The notes beneath the pieces were generated by a model. That model had not been told where the DNA came from and did no database searches. It saw nothing but the letters and a program-made list of their open reading frames with translations. Source: Hypoxylon rubiginosum (taxonomy: Eukaryota; Ascomycota; Sordariomycetes; Xylariales; Hypoxylaceae). Taken from it: DNA of 64,000 nucleotides. This document shows positions 1 to 11,435 of the stretch, in pieces. The DNA lies in the NCBI GenBank assembly GCA_902806565.1, contig CADCXA010000032.1:620001-684000 (forward strand), written 5' to 3'. Made by a program: the position numbers and the translations under genes. Numbering within the stretch: position 1 is the stretch's first letter; every line of letters begins with the position of its first letter.

Positions 1-2150
1 CGGGTCGTATATATAGGCGCGTGTATTGTGTGGTGAGATCGGACGACATTGGGGGCAAGTTTCTATAAATTAGTACGGTAGAAGATCATGCTGGGTTTGA
101 AAATAGCCTCCCCCTATAGCACTACATACTATGTAAATATCTACCTCTTAATGCGTTACCACCGTACAATACGACCTAACGTGAGCCACCCCCCTTGCAA
201 TCGTCCTACCTTGGTACCTTGGCGTCAGTTGCGCAACGGCCCTTATCGCGTGTGAATGGACAGCGGCTAATACTACGCTACCATTTTTCCGTGTATATTC
301 TTGTCCAGACTCAGCTCTACTACGTACAGTCCTACCTGAAACCACCATTTCAACTCGCTCTCTATCTCACTGTCAGGGCGGGAACGAATCAGCACGCTCA
401 TACTATCTACCTTGAATGCATCCAAGATGCTGACTGCATTCTTCTCCCACGCGATTCTTTTTATATATTCCTGTCCAAATTCGGAATAATCTCACGAGCA
501 ACTGCAACTGATTCGATGAGTGTTGTGAATGGTTAGTCTTGGTAACCCACACAGTTCCCGACTCTTATATGCCACTTCACGATCCTATCGCTACCGTCGT
601 ATACTGGGTAGTCTCCAACGCTTCATATTAACTGCCATACTGATATAAATGTCATGCTTCACGTGTTTCCATCGAGACGTTGTATTTCATTTCCGTTTTC
701 CAAAAAAAAAAAATCGAAATGCCGCGGGTATCGGCTGTGATGTTACCGTAGGTCTTGGTCCTGTACGTCGCCAGCCATGTTCCCGAACTAACCTCGCCAC
801 GCTCCAGTATCACCTCTAAGACGCACGTCTCGTGTCTGATATGTTCCCGCTGGAAAATCAAGTCCACTACGCGGCCAAGCACTCATCAAGGCCCTGGCCT
901 GCAAGTAGCTCGCGGTCTAGGACGAGGTGCGGATGCCGTGGGGCGAGCGGGAGAAGACCTGAACGGGGTTGATCAGACGCGTAGTGAAGACGCTGGCGTG
1001 GCTTAAGGATGTCAACCCAAAGGAGCTTGGAGTCAAGGTTAGTGTGTACAATGCTGCCGCTGTAGATCGGGTCTGGTAGCGACGGTCTCAAGGCATTCCA
1101 GCGTATTCCAGTCGCCGACTTCGCCCTAGGGAACAAGCTGCCGAGTATTTTCTTTCATATCTATATATACCATATACAATTCTGAGGTCCAAAGGTGCGG
1201 ATGTGGGCAAGAAAGACATACTCACCACATTACATTGTTTGCCGGAAAACATGCTCAAAGTGCTGGTCTGGACTAACCCCATGAAGAGACTCAAGGACAG
1301 GTTACGTTGGGATTGACTTAGCATCGCAGCGCATGACCACAGTAAATGGATGATGAGATCGACTGTGTGCCCGCTACAAAGTGGTATGTGGGAAACGTAT
1401 AGAGGACACAACGGGAGAACAACGTATTAGAAGAGCTTGTACATGTTATGTAGAATAGACCGGGTTACTACACGTGCTAGTGTTCGATGCAAAGGATCTC
1501 GTATCTCTGAACCATCAAGGCTACCGCCCTTTGATCGCCTATCCTAGATAGAATAACGTCGTACGTTTAGTGTGCTAGTTAGAGGCTGATTGTAGTGTAT
1601 TGGTAGACAATGTCGGAGACGGCATTTCGTCCAAGACGCAGCTCTCGACACCTGCATACATTGCCTCTTTACGGTTATCGAAACGTCCATCTTAGGGTAC
1701 CTATGATCTATATAGGCCCGTAAATGACTCTCAGCCTTAGTAGTCCCGCTTTGCAACCGGAGTTGAATTTCGCCTTTCTTCCCATTATCCCCTTGCCTGT
1801 AAGTTGCATTAGCCGACGTCTTTGCTACAGGAATGGCTCCGAGAAAGAAAAAGGCAACATGAATGCTGTCAGACAAGTTGAGAAGATATTGTTACACGGT
1901 TATTGTCGGCACGCGCTATCAAAAGTCTGGTGAACCAGACGAGATAGCATTCGCTGGCCCCGTGCTCGTCATCATCCAGCAGGATTGAGTTGTTATGAAG
2001 ACTTACGCAGGTGTGGGTCTACTTGACCATCATTCGTCAGAGTTCTCTTGAAGGGAACAAGTCGGGTTTGAAGGCGGACATTGCGATCAGGCTAGAGTTG
2101 GATCCCATTTTCCTTCTTCTACTGGGCTGTCCGGCAACGATCTTGTCGTT
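1..2150. other. Intergenic, no supported gene
   Basis: No reading frame here has convincing coding character. Short open frames occur on both strands but lack recognisable motifs or plausible splice partners. Around 890-1062 one plus-strand frame reads somewhat protein-like but is broken by three stop codons within about 170 bases, so at most it is a gene relic. Confidence 0.6.
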
Positions 2151-3086
2151 TCATGTCTCAGGCCTGAATTTTCCTCGCTTCTCCTTCATAGCTCGGACCT
2201 TCTTCTTGTCCTCCTCGAACCGCTTTAGCATCTCGGCCTGTTCTGATTTCCTCTTCTCGCGCATCTGGAATCGATAGAAGTCCATCATGTCATCCTTCTT
2301 CTTCTTCTCCCTTTCTAGCATCTTTTGTTTGGCTTCCTCAGCTTCGTCCCTTCTAGCGGGTGCTGCACGACCACCTCGGGTGACAGTGACGAAACCATCC
2401 TCGTCCGGCTCATTCCGGAGTCTCATGGCAAGTAGGGCGGCCTCCTTTTCTTTCCTGTTGAAGACGGTGAAGTAGGCATCCATGCTGGCTTGGATTATAT
2501 CGTTGCCTGGGTACGACAGCTTGTTATGTGCTTTTAACCAGTGAGAACCCAAGGGGGGAGCTTTGTCCTTGACACCTTCTCCCCATACCGGATAATTATT
2601 TGGCTTCTTGAGCTTCTTGGCAGCTTTGAGTACGTGCTCGGCGCTCTTCTCGTCGGCAAACAACGCGACAGCACAGCTCCCGCTTCCATAAACTTGTCGG
2701 GTCCAGGTGGATGGCAGTTCGGCAGCGGCCTCGTCTTTCGCGTTCTGTATCTCGTCTTCGCTCCGCTTTCTCTTCCCGTGTCCTGCCAGTCTTACGGCTT
2801 GGGCTGGTTCGTGGGATGATTTCGAGGGTTTCTTGTCTTGCTCGAAAGTGATACTCTCGAATCTGCCTGCTCCTATTAAGCTGGAAAATAGAGCTCGAAA
2901 ATGCGGATCCGTGCTATCGCAAGGGACATTTGCTATGTAGAGACTGCGGGAATCGTCGGGAGTTGGCAATCTCGGCGTGTTTCTTCGTAGATAGAGGTAG
3001 TGTGTCGCCTGAACGCGAAATGACGCGAGCGGAGGTATAGAAACGGGGAGCATGATAAATTCTTCGGACGACATTGTTTCGGACAT
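2151..3086 (-). CDS. RRP7: Ribosomal RNA-processing protein 7 (Rrp7-like)
   Basis: Single-exon gene of 311 aa if started at the ATG at 3086. An upstream in-frame ATG at 3134 would add 16 residues, but the shorter start gives the more Rrp7-like N-terminus. An RRM-like N-terminal half contains SLYIANVPCDS and a loop rich in Lys and acidic residues. A long basic helix closes the protein, with the family signature DFYRFQMREKRK followed by a Lys/Glu-rich coiled segment. In yeast Rrp7 is an essential nucleolar SSU-processome component (UTP-C/CK2 complex) needed for 18S rRNA maturation; I infer the same role. It is divergent from the MFS gene at 3790. Confidence 0.88.
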   Translation of the reverse strand: MSETMSSEEFIMLPVSIPPLASFRVQATHYLYLRRNTPRLPTPDDSRSLYIANVPCDSTDPHFRALFSSLIGAGRFESITFEQDKKPSKSSHEPAQAVRLAGHGKRKRSEDEIQNAKDEAAAELPSTWTRQVYGSGSCAVALFADEKSAEHVLKAAKKLKKPNNYPVWGEGVKDKAPPLGSHWLKAHNKLSYPGNDIIQASMDAYFTVFNRKEKEAALLAMRLRNEPDEDGFVTVTRGGRAAPARRDEAEEAKQKMLEREKKKKDDMMDFYRFQMREKRKSEQAEMLKRFEEDKKKVRAMKEKRGKFRPET

Positions 3087-3789
3087 TTGGATTGGAATGA
3101 TCGCAACGTCTAGTAGTAGAATAAAACGCGTCACCGGTGGTTGGGTGTGACTTCGGCAGCGTATCTGATACTGACGAAAAAAGAAAAAAAAAGAAGCTTG
3201 AGAAATTCAATTGAAAGGAGCTAAAGTTGAGTGGGTCATGTTGGGCTTTGTTTGACAGCGGACTGCCAGCTGTGGACTGCCGCTAATAGATCGAGTGTAC
3301 CCAAGTACCTTAGGTGAATAGGCCCCGATAAGTACATCTTACTCATGTAGTAAATGTAGATATCCCCCCTCTTTTTCTTTTTTCTTTCCTTTCCCCGTAT
3401 CTCCTGAGGTTCTTTTTATCTCCTGTCACATCTGATAGAATTATAAACTTCTAGTCGTTTAAGGTATATAACAAAATTAAGCATCCCGGTTCCTAGATTC
3501 AAACTTCTTACTATAAAGAATGAAGATATTCGTCATTGGAACTAAGGGTAGCATCCCGCGGGCACCCCTTGACGGATTCCGCGGGATCCTCATGCATATC
3601 CACTTTAGCATACTGAACAGACTGAAGAAACAGTATACAAAGTCTCGTTGATGTCGCCTATCCTGAAAGTTGCGAGATGGCCCATCAAGAAGTCATTTCT
3701 ATTAATTTTCAAACAATTGCTGCTTTTTTCTAAACAGACAGATCTTTCTCCTACGGCCACACAGGTTTAAATTTGAATATAGAGTGAAG
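3087..3789. other. Divergent intergenic region
   Basis: Spacer of about 700 bases between the minus-strand Rrp7 gene and the plus-strand MFS gene, so it should hold both promoters. It includes an A-rich run near 3178-3195 close upstream of Rrp7 and a pyrimidine-rich tract near 3365-3400. I see no coding signal. Confidence 0.5.
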
Positions 3790-5609
3790 ATGGGGTTTCT
3801 CGGCAACGCGCAACAATTCCTTTCGGGAACGAAAAAGGACTCCAAGTCAAAGCCCCCATGGCTCCTATCGATTCGATCCTCGACAACTTTGATAGTACTC
3901 ACTGGTTCGTGCAACAGTCACTCGAGACCCGATATCCATTACTAACTACTGTGAAAAGTAAACCTAGCAATCTTTACTGATATCTTCTATTATGCGCTGA
4001 TTATTCCCGTCATACCATTTTCACTCACCGTCCAGGTCGGCATCGAGGAAGACCAAGTACAACGTTGGACTTCTATCTTGCTAGCATGCTACAGCGTTGC
4101 CTTATTCGCCGGTAGTCCACTAGCTGGACTGTATGCTGACCATTCCTCATCGCGACGATGGCCCTTGCTCATCGGATTGATCGCATTGGCCGCGTCGACT
4201 TTCCTGCTATGCTTTGGTAACTCCATCGGTCTTCTGGTCCTGGGCAGACTCCTCCAGGGGTTCAGCGCCGCTATAGTGTGGAGCGTAGGTTGCGCGCTGC
4301 TAGTTGATACTATGGATACCGCTGCAGGCGTCGCCATGGGCTATATTGGCATATCGATGAGTGTCGGATTGCTTATCGCGCCGGTAATAGGCGGTGCAGT
4401 CTACAGCGCGGCCGGCTACTACGCTGTGTATTACATTGCCTTCGGTGTTGTAGCAATAGACATCTTGCTTCGGCTCTTTATGATTGAGAAAAAGGTCGCT
4501 AGAGTATGTAACACCACAAGTCCTGCTTCCCCCCCTTTTAAGCCACAATCGTGCCCATTGGGGATGATTCGGGAACCATAACCCCCAAAACATATTTCAA
4601 GCCCTCAAATATCTTGAAGAAGTACCTAATTACTAACTCACGTTATAGCAATGGGCTAACAAGGACCACAAACCCCGTCCTCCAGCAACAGAAACGACTC
4701 AGATTGACGTCGAGCGAGCGGTTCTTCCCAGCGCCTTGGATTCTCAAAACTCTACCCGACGAAGTAGGGAGGTCAACCAGCCCCAGCAATATAGCAGCGA
4801 GGAAAAACATAACGAGGCAGAAATTATAGCTGGCCAAAATCCAATAGTCCCAGCTAAGCGTACTAGCATGAAACATTGTATCAAGATCCTTTTGAAGTCC
4901 CCGAGACTACTCACTGCACTGTGGGGTCTATTTGTCGAGGCCGGCCTTATGTGAGTTCCTCACGAAACTAGCGTAACACAAGCTAATAGCCGGCAGGATG
5001 GGATTCGATGCTACGCTGGCTTTGTTCCTCCAGAGAACTTTTGGGTGGAATTCTACAGCTGCCGGCATTTTGTTTCTAGCTATTTTCTTACCCGGCTTCA
5101 TCTCCCCTTTGGTGGGTTGGCTTGCGGATAAGTACGGTGCCAAGTGGCCTTCATTTTTTGGATTCTGCCTCACGCTACCACTTCTTGTGTGTTTCCGTTT
5201 CGTTACCGAGAACACCATACAGCACAAGATTCTACTCGGCTTTCTGCTGGCCTTCTTCGGCATCGCGTTGGCATTTGCAAACGTTCCCCTCATGGCCGAG
5301 ATTACCTACGTCATCGAGGCCAAGGCCGCAGAGGAACCCGGCATCTTCGGGGAGAAGGGGGTATACGGATTGGGTTACGGGCTATTCACCATGGCCTTTG
5401 CCCTCGGAGGGACCATTGGACCGTTATGGGCCGGCTATGTTGTCGATTCAGCTGGTTGGGGAACTATGACTTGGAGCTTCAGCATTTGGGCGGCATCGGG
5501 TGCGTTACCTATATGCATCTGGCTCGGTGGGCGAGCTGAGAGGCCGGGTGGCGCATTCACTGGTGAGCATAGGGATACTACAACAAATCAGACGTTGCCA
5601 GTGACATAA
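3790..5609 (+). CDS. MFS transporter, DHA1/VMAT-like drug:H+ antiporter type
   Basis: Four exons: 3790-3904, 3959-4503, 4649-4950, 4997-5609, giving 524 aa with all phases consistent. The first intron has a CTAAC branch point. The protein shows about 12 membrane segments. After TM1 comes DIFYYALIIPVIPF, typical of vesicular-amine-transporter-like fungal MFS proteins. A motif-A-like ADHSSSRRWP loop and a GRLLQGFSAAIVW segment follow, then a long polar central loop (exon 3), and a second half containing GWLADKYGAKWP. Such transporters export small lipophilic or cationic compounds at the plasma membrane. The terpene synthase starts 352 bases downstream on the same strand, which suggests export of its product, but this is inference from position. 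Confidence 0.85.
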
Positions 5610-5961
5610 ATTCATACGGTGCCAAAGGCATAAACTCACGCACAGCTGCTGTTCAGGGCGCCCTGCGTCCGAGTTCGGTAGGAGAAGCAACATTTCCTGG
5701 GGTTTTCAGGTTGACAATGGATAGTCTTACATTCCAAGCTTACGAGATTAATATATAAACCCGATTTAATTCATCAGTTCATCTAAATCATCTGGTATAA
5801 ATTGGAGGCATAACTGGGGTGTCTGTTTGGTGGCGTGCTGAAAGTATGCCGTGTAACCAGGTCAGCCAGGTATAAGGTAGGTAGGTAGATATAAATGTAG
5901 GTTCATTTCCAAAATGATGACCCTCTTCTGATATACTTTCAAGTCACCGTTGTCTTTAGCT
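5610..5961. other. Intergenic, terpene synthase promoter side
   Basis: 352 bases between two tandem genes. Contains a short (AGGT) tetranucleotide run at about 5875-5889 of the kind scattered through intergenic DNA in this window. No coding signal. Confidence 0.5.
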
Positions 5962-7082
5962 ATGGGTCAATTTCAGAGTTCCTTGAATTCTCATCGCCGA
6001 GGTTGGAGCCTGCCATGGCTTCAACGACCTTCTGGCGATGATGGTGAGAAGGAACTTGAACTTTTTCTTCGCCCCCTGATTTCTTCGTTTATTGCAGAGA
6101 TTGGGTATCACGGCCCTTCTACGACGAGCAACGAGACATATTGGATAACCCTTCACCAGGCCGCTGTGGACACAGGTGTTCCTCACGCCGAGGATACCTT
6201 GTCGTATAAAAGTCTCAAATTAGGAGGCTATTATGCCATTGTAAGTCAGGCCTTCGATTGACTCATACGATGCATATGAAGAGCTAAACAATCGTAAGGC
6301 GTGCTTCCCAAACCATCCGCTTGATGTTCAAGTTTGCGTCGGTATATATGCCTGGCTCGCTATCGTGGTGGACAGCTCGGCACATCAGATCCTCCCCGAT
6401 ATCGAGTGTTTTCATCAACGCTTTGCCACCGGAGAGCCTCAACCAACACCTCTTCTCGAAAGCTATGCTCAATCGTTGCGTTCCACCTTCAACTATTGGG
6501 ACCCAACTACCGCCAGCATCATCGTCTCTTCATCCATAAATTTCCTCAACGCGTGCGCCCTGGAAGTACGGCCCGAGATTGAACACATGACACCGACCAG
6601 AGGAGGCCAGAAGTGGCCTCGATATTTCCGCGAGAAAAGCGGCGTTGGTGATACATATGCCTTATTTGCATTCCCTAAAGCACTTTACCCCGACCTCTCA
6701 TGTTTCATAGAAGCAATTCCGGACTTGTCCATGCACGTATGCTTCGTCAACGATATACTCTCGTAAGTAATTCATTGTCTCAAGACATCTCTACTCTTGC
6801 TAACATCCCAGATTCTACAAGGAGGAAAAGGCCGGCGAAAAGAATAACTACATTCAGAATGTAGCCCGTTATGAAGGTAGAGATGCTCGGGTTGTGCTGA
6901 AGGACACTATCTCAGAGGTGAAGGACGGGGTTGCTCGTATGCGAAGTGTCGTTAAAGGGAAAGAGCCGTACGAGCAGGCCTTGAATGAGTATCTCATAGG
7001 GTATATTGAGTTTCATATGGAAGGTGATCGCTACAAGTTGAAAGAAATTGGCCTTGGAGACACAAGGGAAGTTGGGAGGTAG
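5962..7082 (+). CDS. Tri5-family sesquiterpene synthase-like protein
   Basis: Three exons: 5962-6240, 6299-6762, 6812-7082, giving 337 aa. The first in-frame ATG is 5962. It has the class I terpene synthase layout of the TRI5 family. The NSE metal site is intact (NDILSFYKE, residues 244-252) and so is the late RY pair (DRYKL, R321-Y322). The aspartate-rich motif is unusual: the helix IVVDSSAHQ has a single Asp (D118) where the family normally has DDxxD/E. Class I enzymes ionise farnesyl diphosphate with three Mg2+ held by these two motifs, so activity may be altered. Length is slightly short for the family. It is convergent with the MOSC-reductase gene (152 bases between stops). The exact product cannot be inferred, and family membership alone does not imply trichothecene synthesis. 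Confidence 0.82.
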
Positions 7083-7234
7083 TTGTCATGGCACAGCAGG
7101 TGTCTTCCTTCGAGTTTATTCCCATTTTAGATACATATGAATTCATATACAGGGTATTTAGATCTTATTTCAAAGCTCATTACTATTCGCTCGGCTTTCT
7201 CTCGTGTATTTCAAACTACCCCCCTAATCGCCCT

Positions 7235-9146
7235 TCAAATCTCAATGGCAATCCTCCCAATACCCCTACTCACGCAACTCAGCATCGCTTCGTCCTTCTC
7301 CTCGTCCAGCAGTGCCGTCCCACGGTGCTCAACCCGCCCGCTCCTCACAACCACTTTGCACGTCCCGCAGTTACCTACCTCGCAGCTGCTAGGCACGTCG
7401 TCGTCGCCAAAGTGCTTCCTCAGGACCTCGAGCAGCGTCTCCTCCGCGCCGACCTGTAAGACCTCGCTCTTCTTCTTCCTCTCGCGGGCCGACTTGACCT
7501 CGACCTCGAACGGGTCGCCCGTGGTGTCGGCCCCGAACGCCTCGAAGTGCACCTCGTCCTCGCCGAGCCCCCGCTTCTTGGACTCGAGGATCGCCTGGTC
7601 CATCATGCGCGTCGGCCCGCAGACGTAGACGTGCGAGTTCCATGACAAGCCGGCGAAGATCGCGGGGATGTCCATGCGTTGGCCCTTCGATCCGTCGTAG
7701 AGCCGCACCGAGTCCCCGAGGGCCTCGATGCGCGACCGAAACGGCATGTCGTTGGCAGCGTCTCGCAGCGCGAAATGTAGTGTCGCCTCCCAATGGATTT
7801 TCTGGTACATTTCCAGCATGCTGAGGAACGCCGTGATGCCGATGCCGCCGACTATGAAAACGTGATTACTGGCTGCGCCGGCGGGCTTGACGTCTGCCGT
7901 CACGCGGCCAACTTGGATGATGTCGCCTTCCTTCGCGGTGCTGTGCAGGTATGCCGAGCCACCGCGACTGGGTTCTTCCAGGGCAATGCCTAGCTCAAAG
8001 CGATGAGGGTTCCCCGAGACGATCGAGTACGACCGTAATAAGCCGTTAGGTAGTTTTAGGCGCGCGTGTGAGCCGAGTTGCACATCTCCCGCTTCTGGGT
8101 TCTGTTTCATCGCTTCTAGCACGAACGACAAGATGCGCGGCGTTTGAGTCTTCTTCTCAATAATCTTGAAGTCGCGCCACCTCTCCTTCTCCTCTTCGGT
8201 CCCGGCGGCGCGTTTCTGCTTCGCCTTAAGCTTTTCCACCCTCTTCTCAAACGCGTTTCTACTTTCGTCTCCCATATCCGCAATAGTCGCGAGCTCCTCG
8301 TTCATGGCGGCGTCATCTAGCGTTCTGTGGAGGTACTCCTGGACTCGTTCGATGGTCCACTTGGGCCACTTCCGCTGCACGAGCCGGATCTCGTCGCCCG
8401 CCTGTACGGTACCCTCGTGAAGTACACGATAGTACCAGCCGGTACGGCTCGTCTTATACGTATTGGGCGCAAAGTTCTTTAGTTGAAAGCGGTGATTCAG
8501 CTTAAAACATGGCTGCCGGGGCAGGCTGACCTGTAGCAATACCCCATCATTGCCAACGGACACGATGTCGCCTATGCATACGTTGCGTTCGTTCACTGCC
8601 GGCAAAAGGATGAGTAAAAGGCTGCTAGCCTGTACTTGAAGTCGCGATTTGGAAGAACTGTCTTTAAGAATGCATTGGGCAAGCATATCGACTCCCGACA
8701 TATGCTTCAATAGGGGATAGATGCAAGAGATGATGGATTTCCAAATACGTACTGCGCTCCGTTACGAAGTTCTCTCCAAAACCGCCGCGGTCGAAACGTG
8801 TAGCAGCATCAGGAAACTCCTTCTGCCACGTCGGATAATGCGAGCAGCAATCTAGGACGGGCGTTAGGATCATGCGAACGTATGGCAATGGAGCGCAAGA
8901 CAGTTAGGAGTAAATGTGAGTCTTACACCCATGAATCGCTTTGTCTCTGCCGCCATGGAAAACGAGATCATGCTCATCCGCATCGAGCCCGATGAGAGAC
9001 ACGGGAATGCGACCGAACCGTATCCTTTTGTCTATTCCCGTCTCAATCTTGAGACCCGGCATCGTCTTCATTTTGCTGGTCCGGATCTCGAGCACGATGT
9101 CCCGCTCGACGGGCGCAAACAAATCAATCTCCGATGCTGGTGCCAT
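7235..9146 (-). CDS. MOSC domain / flavin reductase / 2Fe-2S ferredoxin fusion oxidoreductase
   Basis: Three exons: 9146-8927, 8851-8753, 8595-7235, giving 559 aa; an ATG at 9245 would add 33 residues. Domain order: MOSC (about 1-180) with FHGGRDKAIHGY and the conserved PRQPCFK cysteine (C136); a helical linker; a ferredoxin-reductase FAD domain with RSYSIVSG (about 294); an NAD-binding domain with GGIGIT (356-361) and VCGP (about 432); and a C-terminal plant-type [2Fe-2S] domain with C511-x4-C516-x2-C519 and C547. The architecture resembles bacterial YiiM-type MOSC proteins joined to a phthalate-dioxygenase-reductase/VanB-type electron carrier. Expected chemistry is NAD(P)H to flavin to iron-sulfur transfer, perhaps to a molybdenum-linked or detoxification reaction; the substrate is unknown. 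Confidence 0.85.
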
Positions 9147-9245
9147 GACATCTATATTTCTTGGCACAGGGTCTCGCGGATCGTGTCGGGCATCAAGCGC
9201 GAGAATGTAGTACTTGGAAGAAATATGTCTCAGGTGTGTTAGCAA

Positions 9246-9632
9246 GTAATGAAGAAAAAGGGGGAAATGGGAAAAGGGGGGAAATTGGGTATACTATTCG
9301 GTTTTGATACTAGTCCCGGGATTTGGCTTAATAAGTCATGTCACCGGAGAATCCCGGCGTACGGAGGCCATTCGCAATTAATTGCCGTACCTTGCTCCGC
9401 GGAAACGTAAATACCTATTAAACCTCAGATCTTTTATCATTCGTTTCACGCCAATCTCATCAAATTCTACATCTAGGAAGATCGCAGTCAGAGAGTTCTC
9501 TCAATAGGAAAATAAAAGGGGTCTTTCGTGGGAAGAAGACACGTCATAGGGGGTAATCATAATGTTTCTACCATTGAATAGCTTCTAACTCATAATTTTG
9601 AGTATTCATCTCAGCTGGGTGCATAGCTATCT
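9246..9632. other. Intergenic between two minus-strand genes
   Basis: 387 bases upstream of the MOSC fusion gene and downstream of the AT-hook gene. Purine-rich GAAAAAGGGGGAAA sequence near 9250-9285. No coding signal. Confidence 0.4.
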
Positions 9633-11435
9633 TCAATCTTCTTCAAATTCTTCGATAGGGTCCCCATCGAAATCGGGCAAGCGTCGGATATCAGTTCTTC
9701 CATCCGCGGCCTTCTTCTTAGGCCTACCTCTCCTTTTGCCACCACCGTGCGATAGAAGTGGCGGTCCCTGCGCTGTGGCATTTGAATCGACGAGCTTTCC
9801 GACGAAAGTCCTCGGCATTGCAAAACGGAATCGAGATTCTGATTCTTCCACCCGTGTCGAGCCAACCGTGGCCATGTTGCTAGTCGCCGACTCTGAAATT
9901 ACAGTACCGTGTGTTGCCATGTGACTTTCGCTCGAGGTTTCAGGGGAGGTGAATTCCCTTTTCTCTCTCACGTTGCCGAAAGTGGTATCCGTCTCGGGGG
10001 CAGTAACGCTCTCAGGTGCATTGGCAAAGCCTGTGGATGATCCAAAACGATGTAGCTCCGCCGCGGCTTGGTGCGCAGCTTCTTCAAAAGCTTTCTCTTC
10101 TACCTCGTCGCTATCACCATCGAAAGCGAACTTCATCCAAGCGCTATCGTCATCCACGGGCTGAACTTCCTTTTGAGGCTGGTTCAATCTCTGTTCAGGT
10201 TTGAGAAGCTGATCGTTAATTTCTCTAGCTGCGGGCTGAGTGTCTTTCTCTGCTTCGTTACTGATGGTTGGGTCGAAGTCCTGGTAACTTGCACTGATAC
10301 CTAATTCGCTTGAGACATCGTAGCTCGGTGGTCCTCTTTCAAAATGTGATGATAAGGCGCTTGTACCTGAATTGGCCGATGGGATTCCAACCTGTGATTT
10401 GGTTTCCGCCTGTGAGTTAGTTGAAGACTCACCCTGTATGTAGTCCGATGAGCCCATTGCCAACCTCTTCCAACGTTCCTGGTCCGCATTTTGCGATAGT
10501 GGAACTGGCCTAGGTGATCTCTCGACCTCTACCTGCATGCTTCCTCGATCCTCAGAACTCGAGGGAGACCATTCAAGCACAAGAAAATCGTTCGCTCGAC
10601 GAGGGGCTGGCTCATGTATGACCGAGGAAGCGAATGCAATGCGAGTTGGCTCGTCCGGTATAAGCGGCTTCACAGGTGTTTTGAGGTAAGCGCCACCGTT
10701 TTCTCTGGCTGTCCCATCTCGTCCCCCCTTATATATCTGTGATAGTTCACTGCTGCCCCCTGCCGTCACGTAGAGTTGACGAGCCTGACTGGGCTCCGGG
10801 CTTGAGATTGTATTTGATCGTAATGATGAACTTGCCAGGGGCCGTGGCGCTAGGCTGTATCTTTTCGTACTTAGTTGAGACGCTGCACCCCAACTTGGTT
10901 GGATTTCCTGACTTCCAATCTGGATCCTGAGGGGGTGAGTAATGACTGGTTGCGGTGCTTCAAACCGAGGCGACCCTTTAGCCTCGCGACGCTTCTGCAC
11001 GGGACGCGCTCTCGGGTGATTCACTTTGCTCCATCGTGAACCAGTAGCTGCTTGATGTTGGCCCGGAAAAGTGATATCGATGGGTTGCTGTAAATCCAAC
11101 CCGACCCAGTCTACTTTGTCGAGTAATCTCCTTTTCTTTTCGCGGATAGAAGATCGATTTTGCGGGCTGTCCGGTAGCGCCCGAGTCCGTTTCGGCTTCT
11201 CGACGAAAAAAGGACTTGATGCCGGTCTGGATGGGATATCGGCGGAATCGCTCTGGCGTCTTATAGCTTGTGGGTGGTGCGACCCGAGAAATGAAATGGA
11301 TATAGGACTCTGTTTCGCGCTGCCTTTGGGCAAGCCGTTGCGAACTTTTGCGAAATGCTGCTTTTGTCGTGCAAGCAACTCGTTGCGCTGTTTGCCTCTG
11401 GAATGGCGGGAAAGGTTGCCTTCAGTCCAATTCAT
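9633..11435 (-). CDS. Hypothetical AT-hook protein, intrinsically disordered
   Basis: Single-exon 600-aa frame starting at the ATG at 11435. The N-terminus (MNWTEGNLSRHSRGK, then KQHFAKVRNGL) resembles a short conserved opening seen in many uncharacterised filamentous-fungal proteins. The middle is low-complexity and rich in Ser, Pro, Gln and Glu, with no enzymatic domain. Near residue 567 there is a clear AT-hook, KRRGRPKKKA, followed by an acidic C-terminus. AT-hooks bind the minor groove of AT-rich DNA, so a nuclear chromatin-associated role is plausible. I do not recognise an orthologue with known function. Confidence 0.72.
   Translation of the reverse strand: MNWTEGNLSRHSRGKQRNELLARQKQHFAKVRNGLPKGSAKQSPISISFLGSHHPQAIRRQSDSADIPSRPASSPFFVEKPKRTRALPDSPQNRSSIREKKRRLLDKVDWVGLDLQQPIDITFPGQHQAATGSRWSKVNHPRARPVQKRREAKGSPRFEAPQPVITHPLRIQIGSQEIQPSWGAASQLSTKRYSLAPRPLASSSLRSNTISSPEPSQARQLYVTAGGSSELSQIYKGGRDGTARENGGAYLKTPVKPLIPDEPTRIAFASSVIHEPAPRRANDFLVLEWSPSSSEDRGSMQVEVERSPRPVPLSQNADQERWKRLAMGSSDYIQGESSTNSQAETKSQVGIPSANSGTSALSSHFERGPPSYDVSSELGISASYQDFDPTISNEAEKDTQPAAREINDQLLKPEQRLNQPQKEVQPVDDDSAWMKFAFDGDSDEVEEKAFEEAAHQAAAELHRFGSSTGFANAPESVTAPETDTTFGNVREKREFTSPETSSESHMATHGTVISESATSNMATVGSTRVEESESRFRFAMPRTFVGKLVDSNATAQGPPLLSHGGGKRRGRPKKKAADGRTDIRRLPDFDGDPIEEFEED

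Noticed and set aside
195..536. 113-codon open frame at the left edge
   Set aside because: No recognisable domain or coding bias; no neighbouring exon support.
7389..7793. 134-codon minus-strand frame
   Set aside because: Arg/Gly-rich shadow in another frame of the MOSC-reductase fusion.
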